This document shows positions 1 to 8,518 of a DNA stretch of 64,000 bases, one piece after another. A program made the translations under genes and the position numbers. Below the pieces are notes generated by a model. It made no database searches, was not told the DNA's origin, and saw only the letters and a list, made by a program, of their open reading frames with translations. The DNA is from CAZLWA01 sp964563165 (GTDB lineage Bacteria > CLD3 > SB21), in NCBI GenBank assembly GCA_964563165.1, contig CAZLWA010000005.1, positions 1 to 64,000 of the forward strand. The letters are read 5' to 3'. Every line of letters starts with the position of its first letter. Position 1 is the first letter of the stretch.

Positions 1-1
1 G

Positions 2-784
2 GCTTCGACGAAAGCGGAGGTTATCGTTTTTGCGGGCGTGCATTTCATGGCGGAAACGGCGAAGATCCTGAATCCCGATAAACTGGTTCTTTTGCCGGAT
101 CTTCGCGCGGGCTGTTCACTCGCGGATAGCTGCCCGGGAGACCAATTCGAACTGTTTCGAGAGCGACACCCGGATCATTTTGCGATCACGTACATCAACT
201 GCAGCGCCGAAGTCAAAGCGCTGAGTGATCTGATCTGTACGTCGAGCAATGCTGAAAAATTGATCTCGCAGATACCCGCCGATCGCCCGATCTTATTTTC
301 TCCCGACAAGAATCTCGGCGCGTATCTTATTAAAAAAACCGGGCGTAAAATGCTGTTGTGGCAGGGTTCGTGCATGGTGCATGAGATCTTTTCCGAGAAA
401 AAAATCGTTCAGATCAAGCAGTCACATCCCCATGCAAAACTCATCGCGCATCCCGAATGTGAGGATTCGATCCTGAATATGGCGGAATTCATCGGTTCCA
501 CCAGCGCTTTGCTCAAGCACGTTCAGACCTCGCCGGAAAAAGAATTTATCGTTGCCACGGAAGCGGGCATTATTCATCAAATGGAAAAAGCGTGTCCGGA
601 TAAAACTTTCATCCCGGCTCCGCCGAATAATGCCTGCGCCTGCAATGAATGCCCGCACATGAAACTCAACACCCTGGAAAAATTATATCTCTGCATGGTC
701 AACAAAGCGCCTGAAATTATTATGGATGAAGATCTCCGCGAGCGGGCGCTCAAGCCGATCCGGAAAATGCTGGAGATGAGTTAG
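2..784 (+). CDS. nadA: Quinolinate synthase NadA, 5' end outside window
   Basis: Quinolinate synthase condenses iminoaspartate with dihydroxyacetone phosphate to give quinolinate, the precursor of NAD; it is a cytoplasmic [4Fe-4S] enzyme. The reading frame is open from base 2, so the N-terminal part lies outside the window and the ATG at 38 is internal. Family motifs are clear: AGCSLADSC, WQGSCMVHE and CACNECPHMKLNTLEKLY, which carry the three cluster cysteines and the usual C-terminal substrate-loop sequence. The stop is followed by a short repeat fragment and the next gene starts about 110 bases on, so this is probably the last gene of its unit. Identification is firm; only the 5' extent is unknown. 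Confidence 0.95.
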   Translation, partial: ASTKAEVIVFAGVHFMAETAKILNPDKLVLLPDLRAGCSLADSCPGDQFELFRERHPDHFAITYINCSAEVKALSDLICTSSNAEKLISQIPADRPILFSPDKNLGAYLIKKTGRKMLLWQGSCMVHEIFSEKKIVQIKQSHPHAKLIAHPECEDSILNMAEFIGSTSALLKHVQTSPEKEFIVATEAGIIHQMEKACPDKTFIPAPPNNACACNECPHMKLNTLEKLYLCMVNKAPEIIMDEDLRERALKPIRKMLEMS

Positions 785-785
785 T

Positions 786-820
786 TCTCACCACAGAGCC
801 GCGGAGGCACAGAGAATTCA
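786..820 (+). repeat. Fragment of an interspersed CACAGAGGCACAGAG-type repeat
   Basis: The stretch after nadA reads CCACAGAGCCGCGGAGGCA followed by CAGAGAATTC. Variants of the same degenerate unit recur between genes at 37503-37600 (inverted pair), 54822-54904 and, more weakly, at 32689-32713 and 52463-52494. All five sites lie at gene boundaries. It has no coding potential of its own. Confidence 0.5.
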
Positions 821-894
821 AAAAAAATCAAAATTTTTTCTTAGTCTTTCCGTCTTACTTCTTAATTGTTCTAAACAGCTTTTGGGAGACGTTC

Positions 895-3800
895 ATGGAA
901 AATAATTTTTGCGCCATCGTGCGCCGGTTTGCGGTCATGACGATGGTTCTTGCCCCCGGGCTTTTCTCACAATTTGATTCGAGTTTGTTTGTCGGCATGA
1001 AGGCGCGAAGCATAGGGCCGGGCGGTATGAGCGGGCGTATTGCTGCGATCGACGCCGTGATCGCTGACCCGAATATTATTTACGTCGGCGCGGCAACCGG
1101 CGGCGTGTGGAAATCAACGAACAACGGCGTTAGCTGGACGGCGGTATTTGACGAACAAAATGTTTCTTCGATCGGCGCGATCGCAATTTGCCAATCCAAC
1201 CCGAATATCGTCTGGATCGGAACGGGCGAATCGAATGTGCGCAACAGCGCCGGCGTAGGCCGCGGCATTTTCAAATCGCTCGATGCCGGCAAAACTTGGA
1301 CGCGGTTGGGATTGGAAAAAACAGAAAAATTTTCCAAAATTATCCTAGATCCGAATAATTGCGACGTCGCTTATGCTGCGGCTTTGGGAACGACATGGGG
1401 CGAGAATCCGGAGCGCGGCGTTTTCAAGACTACCGACGGAGGAAAAACCTGGATCAAGATCTTATACGTGGATGAAAAAACCGGAGCGGCGGATCTGGCT
1501 ATGGATCCGGACAACCCGAATAAACTCATAGCCTCGATGTGGGAACACCGCCGATGGCCCTGGTTTTTTAAATCAGGCGGACCGGGAAGCGGAATTTATG
1601 TCACGACCGATGGCGGACAGAAATGGAAAAAATTATCCGCCAAGGACGGACTGCCCGAAGGGGATATAGGCCGCGTAGGATTGGCTTTTGCCGCGAGCCG
1701 GTCAAATATCGTTTACGCACTGGTGGAAGCAAAACAGAATGTTTTACTGCGTTCCGAGGACGGCGGGTTCAAATGGAAAACGGTAAACCAGGCATTCGAC
1801 GTCAATCCCCGCCCGTTTTATTTCGGCCATGTCACGGTCAATCCGAAAAATGAGAACATCGTCTACCGCCTGGAATTCCTGCTGAGTGTGAGTGAGGACG
1901 GAGGTAAGACCTTCACCGGCCTAGCTCCGTGGACGGTAATTCATCCGGATTATCATGCGATGTGGATCCATCCCAACGGTGAGTTTATCATCGCCGGTAA
2001 TGACGGCGGCATCGCGATCAGTTACGACCGCGGGAAATCATGGAAATTTGTGGCGAATCTTCCCCTTGGACAATTTTATCATATCAGTTATGACCATGAA
2101 TTTCCTTACAATGTGTACGGCGGCTTGCAGGATAATGGTTCCTGGCGCGGGCCGAGCAACTCCTTCAAAAAAGACGGCATTTACAACGATTCCTGGGAAA
2201 TGGTCGGTTTTGGCGACGGATTTGCCACCGTGGCCGATCCGGAAAACCCGGAATGCGGTTACGGCATGTCGCAAACGGGATATCTTTATTACTACAATGC
2301 GAAACTCGGAACTCGCAAAGAAATTCGTCCGACGGAGCGTGACGTCAAAGACCGCTACAATTGGAATGCGGGGTTTGCAACGGATCCGTTTGATTCAAAG
2401 ACGATTTATTACGGGAGTCAATTTCTGCACAAGAGCGCGGACAAAGGCGATTCGTGGGAAATTATCAGCCCCGATCTGACTACGAATGATTCGGCAAAAT
2501 TAAAACAATCTGAAAGCGGCGGATTGACTCAGGATGCCAGCGGCGCAGAAAATCACTGCACGATATTAACCGTCGCGCCAAGCCCCGTAAAACGCGGTGT
2601 GATTTGGGTTGGCACGGATGACGGAAACGTTCAGGTTACTCAGGACGGCGGCAAAACATGGACCAATACGTCCGGCGCATTGAAATCCAATGCTCCTCCA
2701 AAGGCAACCTGGTGCCCTCATATCGAAGCCTCGAAATTTGATGCGGCCGCGGCGTACGCCGTTTTTGACGATCACCGGCGATCGAATTGGAAAACATATG
2801 TCTTCGTCACGCGTGACTTCGGAAAAACATGGGAAAGCCTCGCAGCGCCGGAGATCGACGGATTTGCGCACGTGATTGTCCAGGACCCGGCTGACAAAGA
2901 CCTGCTGTTTCTTGGAACGGAATTCGGACTCCATGCCAGCTTCAACGGCGGAAAAAATTGGATGAAGTGGACGGCGGGTTTACCGGCCGTTCCGGTGCAG
3001 GCGCTGGCAGTGCATCCGCGGGAAAAAGATCTGATCGTCGGAACGCACGGACGCGGCATTTATATTTTAGACGACATAACTTCGTTGAGGAATCTCAGTC
3101 AGAAAATCGCGGGTCAAAAATTTCACATGTTCGAAATTCAAAACGCTTTCCAGTATCACTCCGAATATTGGGCGGGACCGTATACGAGTTCCGGCGATGC
3201 TATGTTCAAAGGTGTGCAGCGCCCATACGGTGCGATCTTAACGTATTTCGTGAATCCTCCGGACAGCACGAGTGCGCTTGAAGATACGCCGAAGGAAATG
3301 AAACTGAAAATTGAAATTCTCGACGGCGACTCCGTGATCCGCGTCCTCAGGGGCCCGATGCGAAAAGGCATTAACCGTGCGGCGTGGGATCTGTCACGCG
3401 GAAAATTTCGCTCGCCGGGTTCGACCGACAGCACGGATCTGGAAGGATCCGGGATTTTTGTTATGCCGGGAAATTACAAAATAAGAATGAAATACGATGG
3501 AAAGGAATACACGCAAACCGTTGACGTGAGACCTGATCCGAGGTACGTCCCCGAACTGGAAGGCCGCAAGCAAACGCAAGCCCTGGCGGGCAGAACGGGT
3601 TCTTTGTTGGAAACGACGGCCGGAATTTACAAGCAGGTAGAGGAGACAAAAAAAGCCATCAAAGCCGTCATTGATTATTCGGCAAATTTAGATACCGCCA
3701 AAGGGAATGCATTGAGAAAATCTGCCGAGGAGGTCGATAAGAAATTAGCCGCTATCCATAAAAAGATTGAACCGGAAAAAAACAAGCAAGGCTTAAGTGA

Positions 3801-4038
3801 TTTCGAAGATGTGTTGTCCACCAAGATCAGAGACCTTCTGGGCGCCGTGACCAGCACATACGGCGCGCCGACGCAAGGCAGCCGTGTGAAATATGACAAG
3901 CTCAGAAAATCCGTCGAAACGCTCGTCAAGGAATTCAACGAAACGTATGAAAAAGATGTTGCCAGGTTTCAGAAGAAAGTTCAGGAATCCGGATTTACGA
4001 TGTTTAAGCCGGTGGAAAGGTTGGAACTGAAAGAGTAG
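895..4038 (+). CDS. Large exported Asp-box (BNR) repeat protein, sortilin/VPS10-like propeller
   Basis: The 1047-residue product starts with a signal peptide (hydrophobic stretch within residues 10-25, ending ...FSQ). It is dominated by beta-propeller blades with Asp-box motifs of the form S/T-x-D-x-G-x-T-W; examples are SLDAGKTW, TTDGGKTW, SEDGGKTF, TQDGGKTW and TRDFGKTW between roughly residues 70 and 690. After the propeller come a beta-rich segment and a lysine/glutamate-rich helical tail from about residue 880. Proteins of this layout are usually annotated as BNR-repeat glycosyl hydrolase or VPS10-domain protein; a catalytic activity cannot be assigned from the sequence. It is probably periplasmic or outer-surface and monocistronic. 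Confidence 0.85.
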   Translation: MENNFCAIVRRFAVMTMVLAPGLFSQFDSSLFVGMKARSIGPGGMSGRIAAIDAVIADPNIIYVGAATGGVWKSTNNGVSWTAVFDEQNVSSIGAIAICQSNPNIVWIGTGESNVRNSAGVGRGIFKSLDAGKTWTRLGLEKTEKFSKIILDPNNCDVAYAAALGTTWGENPERGVFKTTDGGKTWIKILYVDEKTGAADLAMDPDNPNKLIASMWEHRRWPWFFKSGGPGSGIYVTTDGGQKWKKLSAKDGLPEGDIGRVGLAFAASRSNIVYALVEAKQNVLLRSEDGGFKWKTVNQAFDVNPRPFYFGHVTVNPKNENIVYRLEFLLSVSEDGGKTFTGLAPWTVIHPDYHAMWIHPNGEFIIAGNDGGIAISYDRGKSWKFVANLPLGQFYHISYDHEFPYNVYGGLQDNGSWRGPSNSFKKDGIYNDSWEMVGFGDGFATVADPENPECGYGMSQTGYLYYYNAKLGTRKEIRPTERDVKDRYNWNAGFATDPFDSKTIYYGSQFLHKSADKGDSWEIISPDLTTNDSAKLKQSESGGLTQDASGAENHCTILTVAPSPVKRGVIWVGTDDGNVQVTQDGGKTWTNTSGALKSNAPPKATWCPHIEASKFDAAAAYAVFDDHRRSNWKTYVFVTRDFGKTWESLAAPEIDGFAHVIVQDPADKDLLFLGTEFGLHASFNGGKNWMKWTAGLPAVPVQALAVHPREKDLIVGTHGRGIYILDDITSLRNLSQKIAGQKFHMFEIQNAFQYHSEYWAGPYTSSGDAMFKGVQRPYGAILTYFVNPPDSTSALEDTPKEMKLKIEILDGDSVIRVLRGPMRKGINRAAWDLSRGKFRSPGSTDSTDLEGSGIFVMPGNYKIRMKYDGKEYTQTVDVRPDPRYVPELEGRKQTQALAGRTGSLLETTAGIYKQVEETKKAIKAVIDYSANLDTAKGNALRKSAEEVDKKLAAIHKKIEPEKNKQGLSDFEDVLSTKIRDLLGAVTSTYGAPTQGSRVKYDKLRKSVETLVKEFNETYEKDVARFQKKVQESGFTMFKPVERLELKE

Positions 4039-4044
4039 AGCAAA

Positions 4045-4140
4045 TAGTTTGTAGAGTTTATGGAGTTGGTGGAGTTTCTGGAGTTAGAGAGTTCATAGAG
4101 TTTGTGAAATTGGGAGTTTTGGGAGTTGTTGAGGTTGACC
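4045..4140. repeat. Left inverted arm: array of a GAGTTtrtr nonamer-like unit
   Basis: About ten loosely conserved units such as GTAGAGTTTATGGAGTT, GGTGGAGTTTCTGGAGTT and GAGAGTTCATAGAGTT lie between the Asp-box gene and the four-helix-bundle gene. The reverse complement of the sequence after that gene (4516-4590) has the same units, so the gene sits between inverted arrays. The pairing is imperfect but would allow a long stem enclosing the gene. Confidence 0.7.
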
Positions 4141-4141
4141 C

Positions 4142-4513
4142 ATGGCGAAGATAGAAAAATTCGAGGATATTGTGGCTTGGCAAAAAGCAAGGCAGCTTGT
4201 CAATGCGGTCTATAAAATTACAGAGATTGAGAAATTTAAGAAGGATTTTGGACTGAAAGACCAAACAAGAAGAGCCGCTATTTCTATCATGTTAAACATT
4301 TCTGAAGGATTTGCCCGAAGAACAAACAAAGAGTTTGTGAACTTTTTGTTTATAGCCCATGGTTCCGTTGCGGAAGTTCAATCCGCAACCTATATTGCCT
4401 TGGACCTTGATTTTATATCGGAAAGTACTTTTAAGGACATTTATGGCCGATGTGAAGAAATATCAAAAATGTTATCAGGACTCATTAAATATTTGCGACA
4501 GTCCCAACTCTAA
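4142..4513 (+). CDS. Four-helix-bundle protein of the 23S rRNA-intervening-sequence (S23) family
   Basis: This 123-residue all-helical protein has the hallmarks of the TIGR02436/PF05635 family: a KIEKFEDIVAWQKARQL N-terminus, a central QTRRAAISIMLNISEGFARR segment and a C-terminal leucine-rich helix. Members were first seen inside intervening sequences of 23S rRNA genes and are common as free-standing genes; they resemble the Avd accessory protein of diversity-generating retroelements, but no reverse transcriptase is present here. The gene is enclosed by inverted arrays of short GAGTT-type repeats, which suggests that gene and repeats move or persist as one unit. Molecular function is unknown. 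Confidence 0.88.
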   Translation: MAKIEKFEDIVAWQKARQLVNAVYKITEIEKFKKDFGLKDQTRRAAISIMLNISEGFARRTNKEFVNFLFIAHGSVAEVQSATYIALDLDFISESTFKDIYGRCEEISKMLSGLIKYLRQSQL

Positions 4514-4515
4514 AG

Positions 4516-4590
4516 ACTCTAAAACTCAATGAACTCCACAAACTCTATAAACTCTACGAACTCCATGAACTCTACAAACTCTATTAACTC
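4516..4590. repeat. Right inverted arm of the four-helix-bundle element
   Basis: Units such as AACTCCACAAACTCTATAAACTC and TACGAACTCCATGAACTC are the reverse complement of the units at 4045-4140. The arm runs into the 3' end of anmK: the last codons and the TAA stop of anmK (4584-4586 on the plus strand) fall inside the repeat. The element therefore appears to have been inserted at, or to have replaced, the original anmK terminus. Confidence 0.7.
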
Positions 4591-5762
4591 AAACAAATCT
4601 TTCCTAAAATTGCCTTTTTCTTGGCTCCCGTCGCGTTTGGAATATTCGAAGGATTCCCCATGATCGTTTCGTTGGCGAGCAAAGCGAATAACATCGCTTC
4701 TTTGGCCTGAGCAGGAATGCCAAATTCGGAAGACAGGCGAACACGGATATTCTTGAAGTGAAATCGTAATCGTTCAAGGAGGTGCGAATTTTCCGCACCT
4801 CCTCCGCTGACAATCAGCTCATCCAGAACGGCATGCGGTTTTATGAATCTTGCATACTGGCCGGCGATGGAACGTGCCGTGAATTCGGCCGCCGTAGCGA
4901 CCCAGCTTTCTTTGGGCAATTGAAATTTGTTGGATATTTCCCGACAATAATTTTCTCCAAACACTTCCCGGCCGGTTGATTTGGGAAGCGGCCGTTTAAA
5001 ATAAGCGTGCGCCAGTAATTCGTTCAGCAAAGCTTCATGTATCTTTCCAGAGTGCGCGATTGCTCCGTCTTTATCGAAAGCCTTACCAAAATATTTTTGG
5101 ACAAAATAATCAATCATCATATTCCCGGGTCCCGTATCGAAAGCAAGAACCGAATTTACTGCTGTATTTTTTTTCAGAACGGTGATATTGGCAATGCCTC
5201 CGATATTTAAAATTCCGCGATTCAGCTTCTTGTGGTGAAAACAGATATAATCAAAATACGGAACGAGCGGCGCACCGGTGCCGCCGGCGGCAATGTCCGC
5301 GCAGCGAAAATCGCCGACCGATAAGATGCCTGTTTCCAGTGCGATGACGGACGGATCACCAAGCTGCAGGGAAGAATTAACACGTTGGCCAAACAAGCTC
5401 TCATTCTCCGGATGGTGATAAACGGTTTGCCCGTGGGAACCTATAAGATCTATGGTCTTTCGATGGATCCGGTGCTTTCTTATGAATGCATTTACGGCAT
5501 CCGAAAAAACTTTGCCTAAAAGAAAATTTAATTGGGAAATCAGCCTGGCGTTTCCGGCATTCGAAACAGAGAAGACATGTTTTTTCAATCCGTCCGGGAA
5601 TTCCATTTCGTCATAGTACTCCAGTTTCATTTTTACCGACAGCCCGGCGCCGGCCACGCGTACCAGCGCCAGGTCGATCGAATCCATGGACGTCCCGGAA
5701 TTGATGCCCAGAATGCGCCGTTCTTTTTGTCCGGTGATTTTCAGAAGTAAAGGAAGCGGCAT
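4584..5762 (-). CDS. anmK: Anhydro-N-acetylmuramic acid kinase
   Basis: AnmK phosphorylates and opens 1,6-anhydro-MurNAc from peptidoglycan turnover, giving MurNAc-6-phosphate for recycling. Recognisable motifs are GINSGTSMDSID (nucleotide-binding start), GSHGQTVYHHP, LNIGGIANIT, AFDTGPGNMMIDYF and VSGGGAENSHLL, in family order and spacing. The ATG at 5762 leaves about 16 residues before the first motif, close to other AnmK proteins; an in-frame ATG at 5876 would add 38 residues unlike the family, so it is less likely. The gene is divergent from the PurE-like gene. Its last codons and stop are supplied by the right repeat arm of the four-helix-bundle element. Confidence 0.93.
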   Translation of the reverse strand: MPLPLLLKITGQKERRILGINSGTSMDSIDLALVRVAGAGLSVKMKLEYYDEMEFPDGLKKHVFSVSNAGNARLISQLNFLLGKVFSDAVNAFIRKHRIHRKTIDLIGSHGQTVYHHPENESLFGQRVNSSLQLGDPSVIALETGILSVGDFRCADIAAGGTGAPLVPYFDYICFHHKKLNRGILNIGGIANITVLKKNTAVNSVLAFDTGPGNMMIDYFVQKYFGKAFDKDGAIAHSGKIHEALLNELLAHAYFKRPLPKSTGREVFGENYCREISNKFQLPKESWVATAAEFTARSIAGQYARFIKPHAVLDELIVSGGGAENSHLLERLRFHFKNIRVRLSSEFGIPAQAKEAMLFALLANETIMGNPSNIPNATGAKKKAILGKICLS

Positions 5763-5895
5763 AAGAGTTCTTTTTAAAGAGTAAGATACTGTTATTTTGG
5801 CGTGACGTTCAATAGAATCTTTAATAGCACTTGAAAGCTGTGTAAAATTAATATAAATTAATTTTGGTTTTATCATTTAATGCCGGGGGCTTATC

Positions 5896-6360
5896 ATGAA
5901 TATTACGGAATTGGCCATTGTTCTCGATGATCAGAAAAATTTGGAGCAAGTCAAAAGCTGCAAAGAATATCTGGAGCGATTCGGTTTACGGTACGAAGTG
6001 ACCTCCATATCGGCCTTGTGCGATCCGACGGCGTTGCAGGAGTTTGTCAAGAAAGCCACGACCTCGGGCATCAAGCTTTTTATCACGGCGGCGGAAATGA
6101 GTTCAGGCCTGGCAGCGGCCGTGGCTTCACATACGTATTTACCGGTCATCAACATTCCGCTCCAGGCGGCGTCTTTTCAAAATGCGGATGCCTTATTCGC
6201 GTTATCGCAAATGCCGGAAGGCGTTCCCGTCGCAACCATGGGTTATGGAAATGCGGGCGCTAAAAATGCCGCCGTTTTCGCTGCGCAAATTCTTTCGATG
6301 TCCGATGTGCATTTACGCGAACGCTTACGCTTCTTCAAACAAAACGCTTGCCGATTTTAA
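5896..6360 (+). CDS. PurE-like protein lacking the catalytic residues
   Basis: The 154-residue product aligns end to end with N5-carboxyaminoimidazole ribonucleotide mutase (PurE). The C-terminal half is well kept (FALSQMPEGVPVATMGYG, then NAGAKNAAVFAAQIL). The active-site segments are not: the GSxSD substrate loop reads DDQKN, the SAHR motif with the catalytic histidine reads SALC, and the GGAAHLPG segment reads EMSSGLAA. PurE enzymes need the serine/aspartate loop and this histidine, so CAIR synthesis is unlikely here. A GGGGG stretch lies just upstream of the ATG. It is followed after 13 bases by a glycosyltransferase gene, probably in one transcript. A binding or regulatory role is possible. 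Confidence 0.8.
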   Translation: MNITELAIVLDDQKNLEQVKSCKEYLERFGLRYEVTSISALCDPTALQEFVKKATTSGIKLFITAAEMSSGLAAAVASHTYLPVINIPLQAASFQNADALFALSQMPEGVPVATMGYGNAGAKNAAVFAAQILSMSDVHLRERLRFFKQNACRF

Positions 6361-6373
6361 CGCCGGAGTTTGA

Positions 6374-7111
6374 ATGACCCATGCACGCGCCCTGATCGTT
6401 ATACCAACGTATAACGAGAAGGATACGATTCCGTTAATCATCGGAAAAATTTTTTCCATTAATTTCGATGACTTCTTATCGGAATTGCAGATCCTCGTCG
6501 TCGACGATAATTCTCCGGACGGCACGGCGGATGTTGTGAAGCAACTGCAGCTGAGCAATCCAAAGGTTCATCTTCTTCAACGTACGGAAAAACAAGGTTT
6601 GGGCAAAGCGTATGTCGCGGGATTTGCTTATGCCCTTGAAAAGAATTTTGATTATGTTTTTGAAATGGATGCGGATCTCTCGCACGATCCCGTTTACCTT
6701 AAAGATTTTCTCGGCAAAATTCAGGAATATGATCTGGTCGTGGGTTCGCGTTACGTGAAGGGCGTCAATGTCATCAATTGGCCTCTAAGCCGCCTGCTTA
6801 TCAGTTATTTCGGAAATCTGTATGCGCGCATCGTCACGGGTATGCCGATCAAAGATGCGACGTCAGGATACAAATGTTTTCGAACGGCCGTCCTGAAGGC
6901 CATTGACCTTCATAAAGTCAGTGCAAGCGGCTACTCGTTTCAAATTGAGATGAATTACCGGGCGTGGATCCTCGGATTTCGTATTTATGAAACGCCGATT
7001 ATTTTTTACGACCGCACGATCGGATATTCCAAAATGTCCGCCAACATCGTTAAAGAAGGGCTTTTGTTGGTTTGGAAGCTTAAGATCAAGCACTTTTTTG
7101 GACAATTATAA
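6374..7111 (+). CDS. Polyprenol-phosphate mannosyltransferase-type glycosyltransferase (GT2)
   Basis: This GT-A-fold enzyme of the dolichol-phosphate mannose synthase group should transfer a sugar from a nucleotide donor to a polyprenyl phosphate at the cytoplasmic face of the membrane. Motifs seen are VIPTYNEKDTIP, LVVDDNSPDGTADVV, GLGKAYVAGF, the metal-binding MDADLSHDP and VVGSRYVKG, followed by the typical ISYFGNLYARIVTGMP and DATSGYKCF segments. It is 245 residues long and has no C-terminal membrane domain, as in short DPM1-type enzymes. The stop codon lies next to the ribosome-binding site of accA, so the two are probably cotranscribed. The sugar is not identifiable. Confidence 0.88.
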   Translation: MTHARALIVIPTYNEKDTIPLIIGKIFSINFDDFLSELQILVVDDNSPDGTADVVKQLQLSNPKVHLLQRTEKQGLGKAYVAGFAYALEKNFDYVFEMDADLSHDPVYLKDFLGKIQEYDLVVGSRYVKGVNVINWPLSRLLISYFGNLYARIVTGMPIKDATSGYKCFRTAVLKAIDLHKVSASGYSFQIEMNYRAWILGFRIYETPIIFYDRTIGYSKMSANIVKEGLLLVWKLKIKHFFGQL

Positions 7112-7120
7112 GGAGGCGCA

Positions 7121-8071
7121 TTGGCGGTTATTTTAGATTTTGAAAAACCGATAGCGGAATTGGAAAGCAAGATTCAGGAAATGAGTCTGACGGAGAACGT
7201 AGACCTTTCCGAAGAAATTTCCGCCCTCAGAAGAAAATTGGATCAAATGCGGGTTGAAATTTATTCCAATCTGACGCCGTGGCAGAAAGTTCAGCTGGCG
7301 CGGCATCCCGAGCGTCCGCGCTCGCTGGATTACATCGAGCGCTTCAGCGAAGGATTTATCGAACTGCACGGCGACCGGCTTTTCGGCGATGATCATGCCG
7401 TCGTCGGCGGAATCGGAAAAATGGACGGCAGGGAAATGATGATCATCGGCCAGCAAAAAGGCAAGGATACGAAAAGTCATGTGTTCAGAAATTTCGGGAT
7501 GCCGAATCCCGAGGGCTATCGCAAGGCGATGCGGTTGATGCGGATGGCGGCGAAATTCAAGCGCCCCATACTTACGCTGATCGACACGCCCGGCGCCTAC
7601 CCGGGCATTGAAGCCGAAGAGCGCGGGCAGGCGGAAGCAATTGCGCGCAATCTTTTGGAAATGTCGCGATTGGCGGTACCGATCATTTGCGTCATTATAG
7701 GTGAAGGCGCGTCCGGCGGAGCTTTAGGTATCGGTGTGGGAGACAAACTGCTGATGATGGAAAATACCTGGTACTCGGTCATTGCGCCGGAATCGTGTTC
7801 AAGCATTCTCTGGCGAAGCTGGGAATACAAAGAGAAAGCGGCCGCGGCGCTGAAGCTTACGGCCGAAGATCTGGTCAAATTGGATGTCGTGGACGGCATC
7901 ATCAAAGAACCTTTAGGCGGCGCCAATCATGATTACGACCTCGCCGCAATGAACGTCAAGGAAGCGGTGCTGAAGGAATTCGCGGCTTTGGAAAAAATGC
8001 CTGCGAGTGAACTGCTGGATCAGCGTATGGCCAAATATTCTAAAATGGGCCGTTGGGGAGAAATGACTTGA
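7121..8071 (+). CDS. accA: Acetyl-CoA carboxylase carboxyltransferase subunit alpha
   Basis: AccA forms, with AccD, the carboxyltransferase that moves carboxyl from biotin to acetyl-CoA, the first committed step of fatty-acid synthesis. The 316-residue protein has the family's N-terminal coiled segment (LDFEKPIAELESKI), then ARHPERPRSLDYIE, IDTPGAYPGIEAEERGQ, GEGASGGALGIGVGD and SVIAPESCSSILWR, as expected. The start is TTG, directly preceded by a perfect AGGAGG (7111-7116), with no nearby ATG upstream. accD is not in the window. Subunit identity is firm. Confidence 0.96.
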   Translation: MAVILDFEKPIAELESKIQEMSLTENVDLSEEISALRRKLDQMRVEIYSNLTPWQKVQLARHPERPRSLDYIERFSEGFIELHGDRLFGDDHAVVGGIGKMDGREMMIIGQQKGKDTKSHVFRNFGMPNPEGYRKAMRLMRMAAKFKRPILTLIDTPGAYPGIEAEERGQAEAIARNLLEMSRLAVPIICVIIGEGASGGALGIGVGDKLLMMENTWYSVIAPESCSSILWRSWEYKEKAAAALKLTAEDLVKLDVVDGIIKEPLGGANHDYDLAAMNVKEAVLKEFAALEKMPASELLDQRMAKYSKMGRWGEMT

Positions 8072-8104
8072 ATGGTATAGCGCTCTTTCCGTAACCCGGA
8101 ATGC

Positions 8105-8518
8105 ATGAATTCCAATCACACATCCATTACTCTTCTGCGCGTCCGCTATGCAGAGACGGACCGTATGGGAGTGGCCTATCACTCGAATTATCTGATTTGG
8201 TTTGAAGTCGGGCGAACGGATCTCATCCGGGAGTACGGCTATCCCTATACCAAGCTTGAGTCGGAGGGAGTATTTCTGCCGGTGATCGAAGCGCAATGCG
8301 CTTATCTGAAACCGGTCCATTACGACGACGAGCTTGAACTTCATACGCGGATTCACGAGCAAACGGGCGCGCGGCTGAAGATCGGGTATGAATTGTTTTG
8401 CAGTTCGAAGTTGGCCGCAAGAGGTTTTACGATTCACGCATTCATGGACAGTAATATGAAGCCGGTCCGGCCGCCGGAGAAGTTCCTGGAAATGATCTCC
8501 CGGTACCAAACCGTATGA
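8105..8518 (+). CDS. Acyl-CoA thioesterase, YbgC/4-hydroxybenzoyl-CoA type hotdog protein
   Basis: The 137-residue single hotdog domain carries the YbgC/4HBT signature YAETDRMGVAYHSNYLIW with the catalytic aspartate, followed by FEVGRTDLIREYG. Such enzymes hydrolyse short- or medium-chain, or aromatic, acyl-CoA thioesters in the cytoplasm; the substrate cannot be told from sequence. Its stop overlaps the ATG of the downstream PAP2 gene by four bases (ATGA), so the pair is translationally coupled, and both follow accA, giving a lipid-metabolism context. Confidence 0.87.
   Translation: MNSNHTSITLLRVRYAETDRMGVAYHSNYLIWFEVGRTDLIREYGYPYTKLESEGVFLPVIEAQCAYLKPVHYDDELELHTRIHEQTGARLKIGYELFCSSKLAARGFTIHAFMDSNMKPVRPPEKFLEMISRYQTV

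Noticed and set aside
4142..4513. Avd protein of a diversity-generating retroelement
   Set aside because: The fold family is related, but no reverse transcriptase, template repeat or variable repeat is present nearby.
4045..4590. CRISPR array
   Set aside because: The repeated units are about nine bases long with no unique spacers of constant length, and the arms are inverted around a gene.
5763..5876. N-terminal extension of anmK from ATG 5876
   Set aside because: The extra 38 residues do not resemble the family and no ribosome-binding site precedes that ATG.
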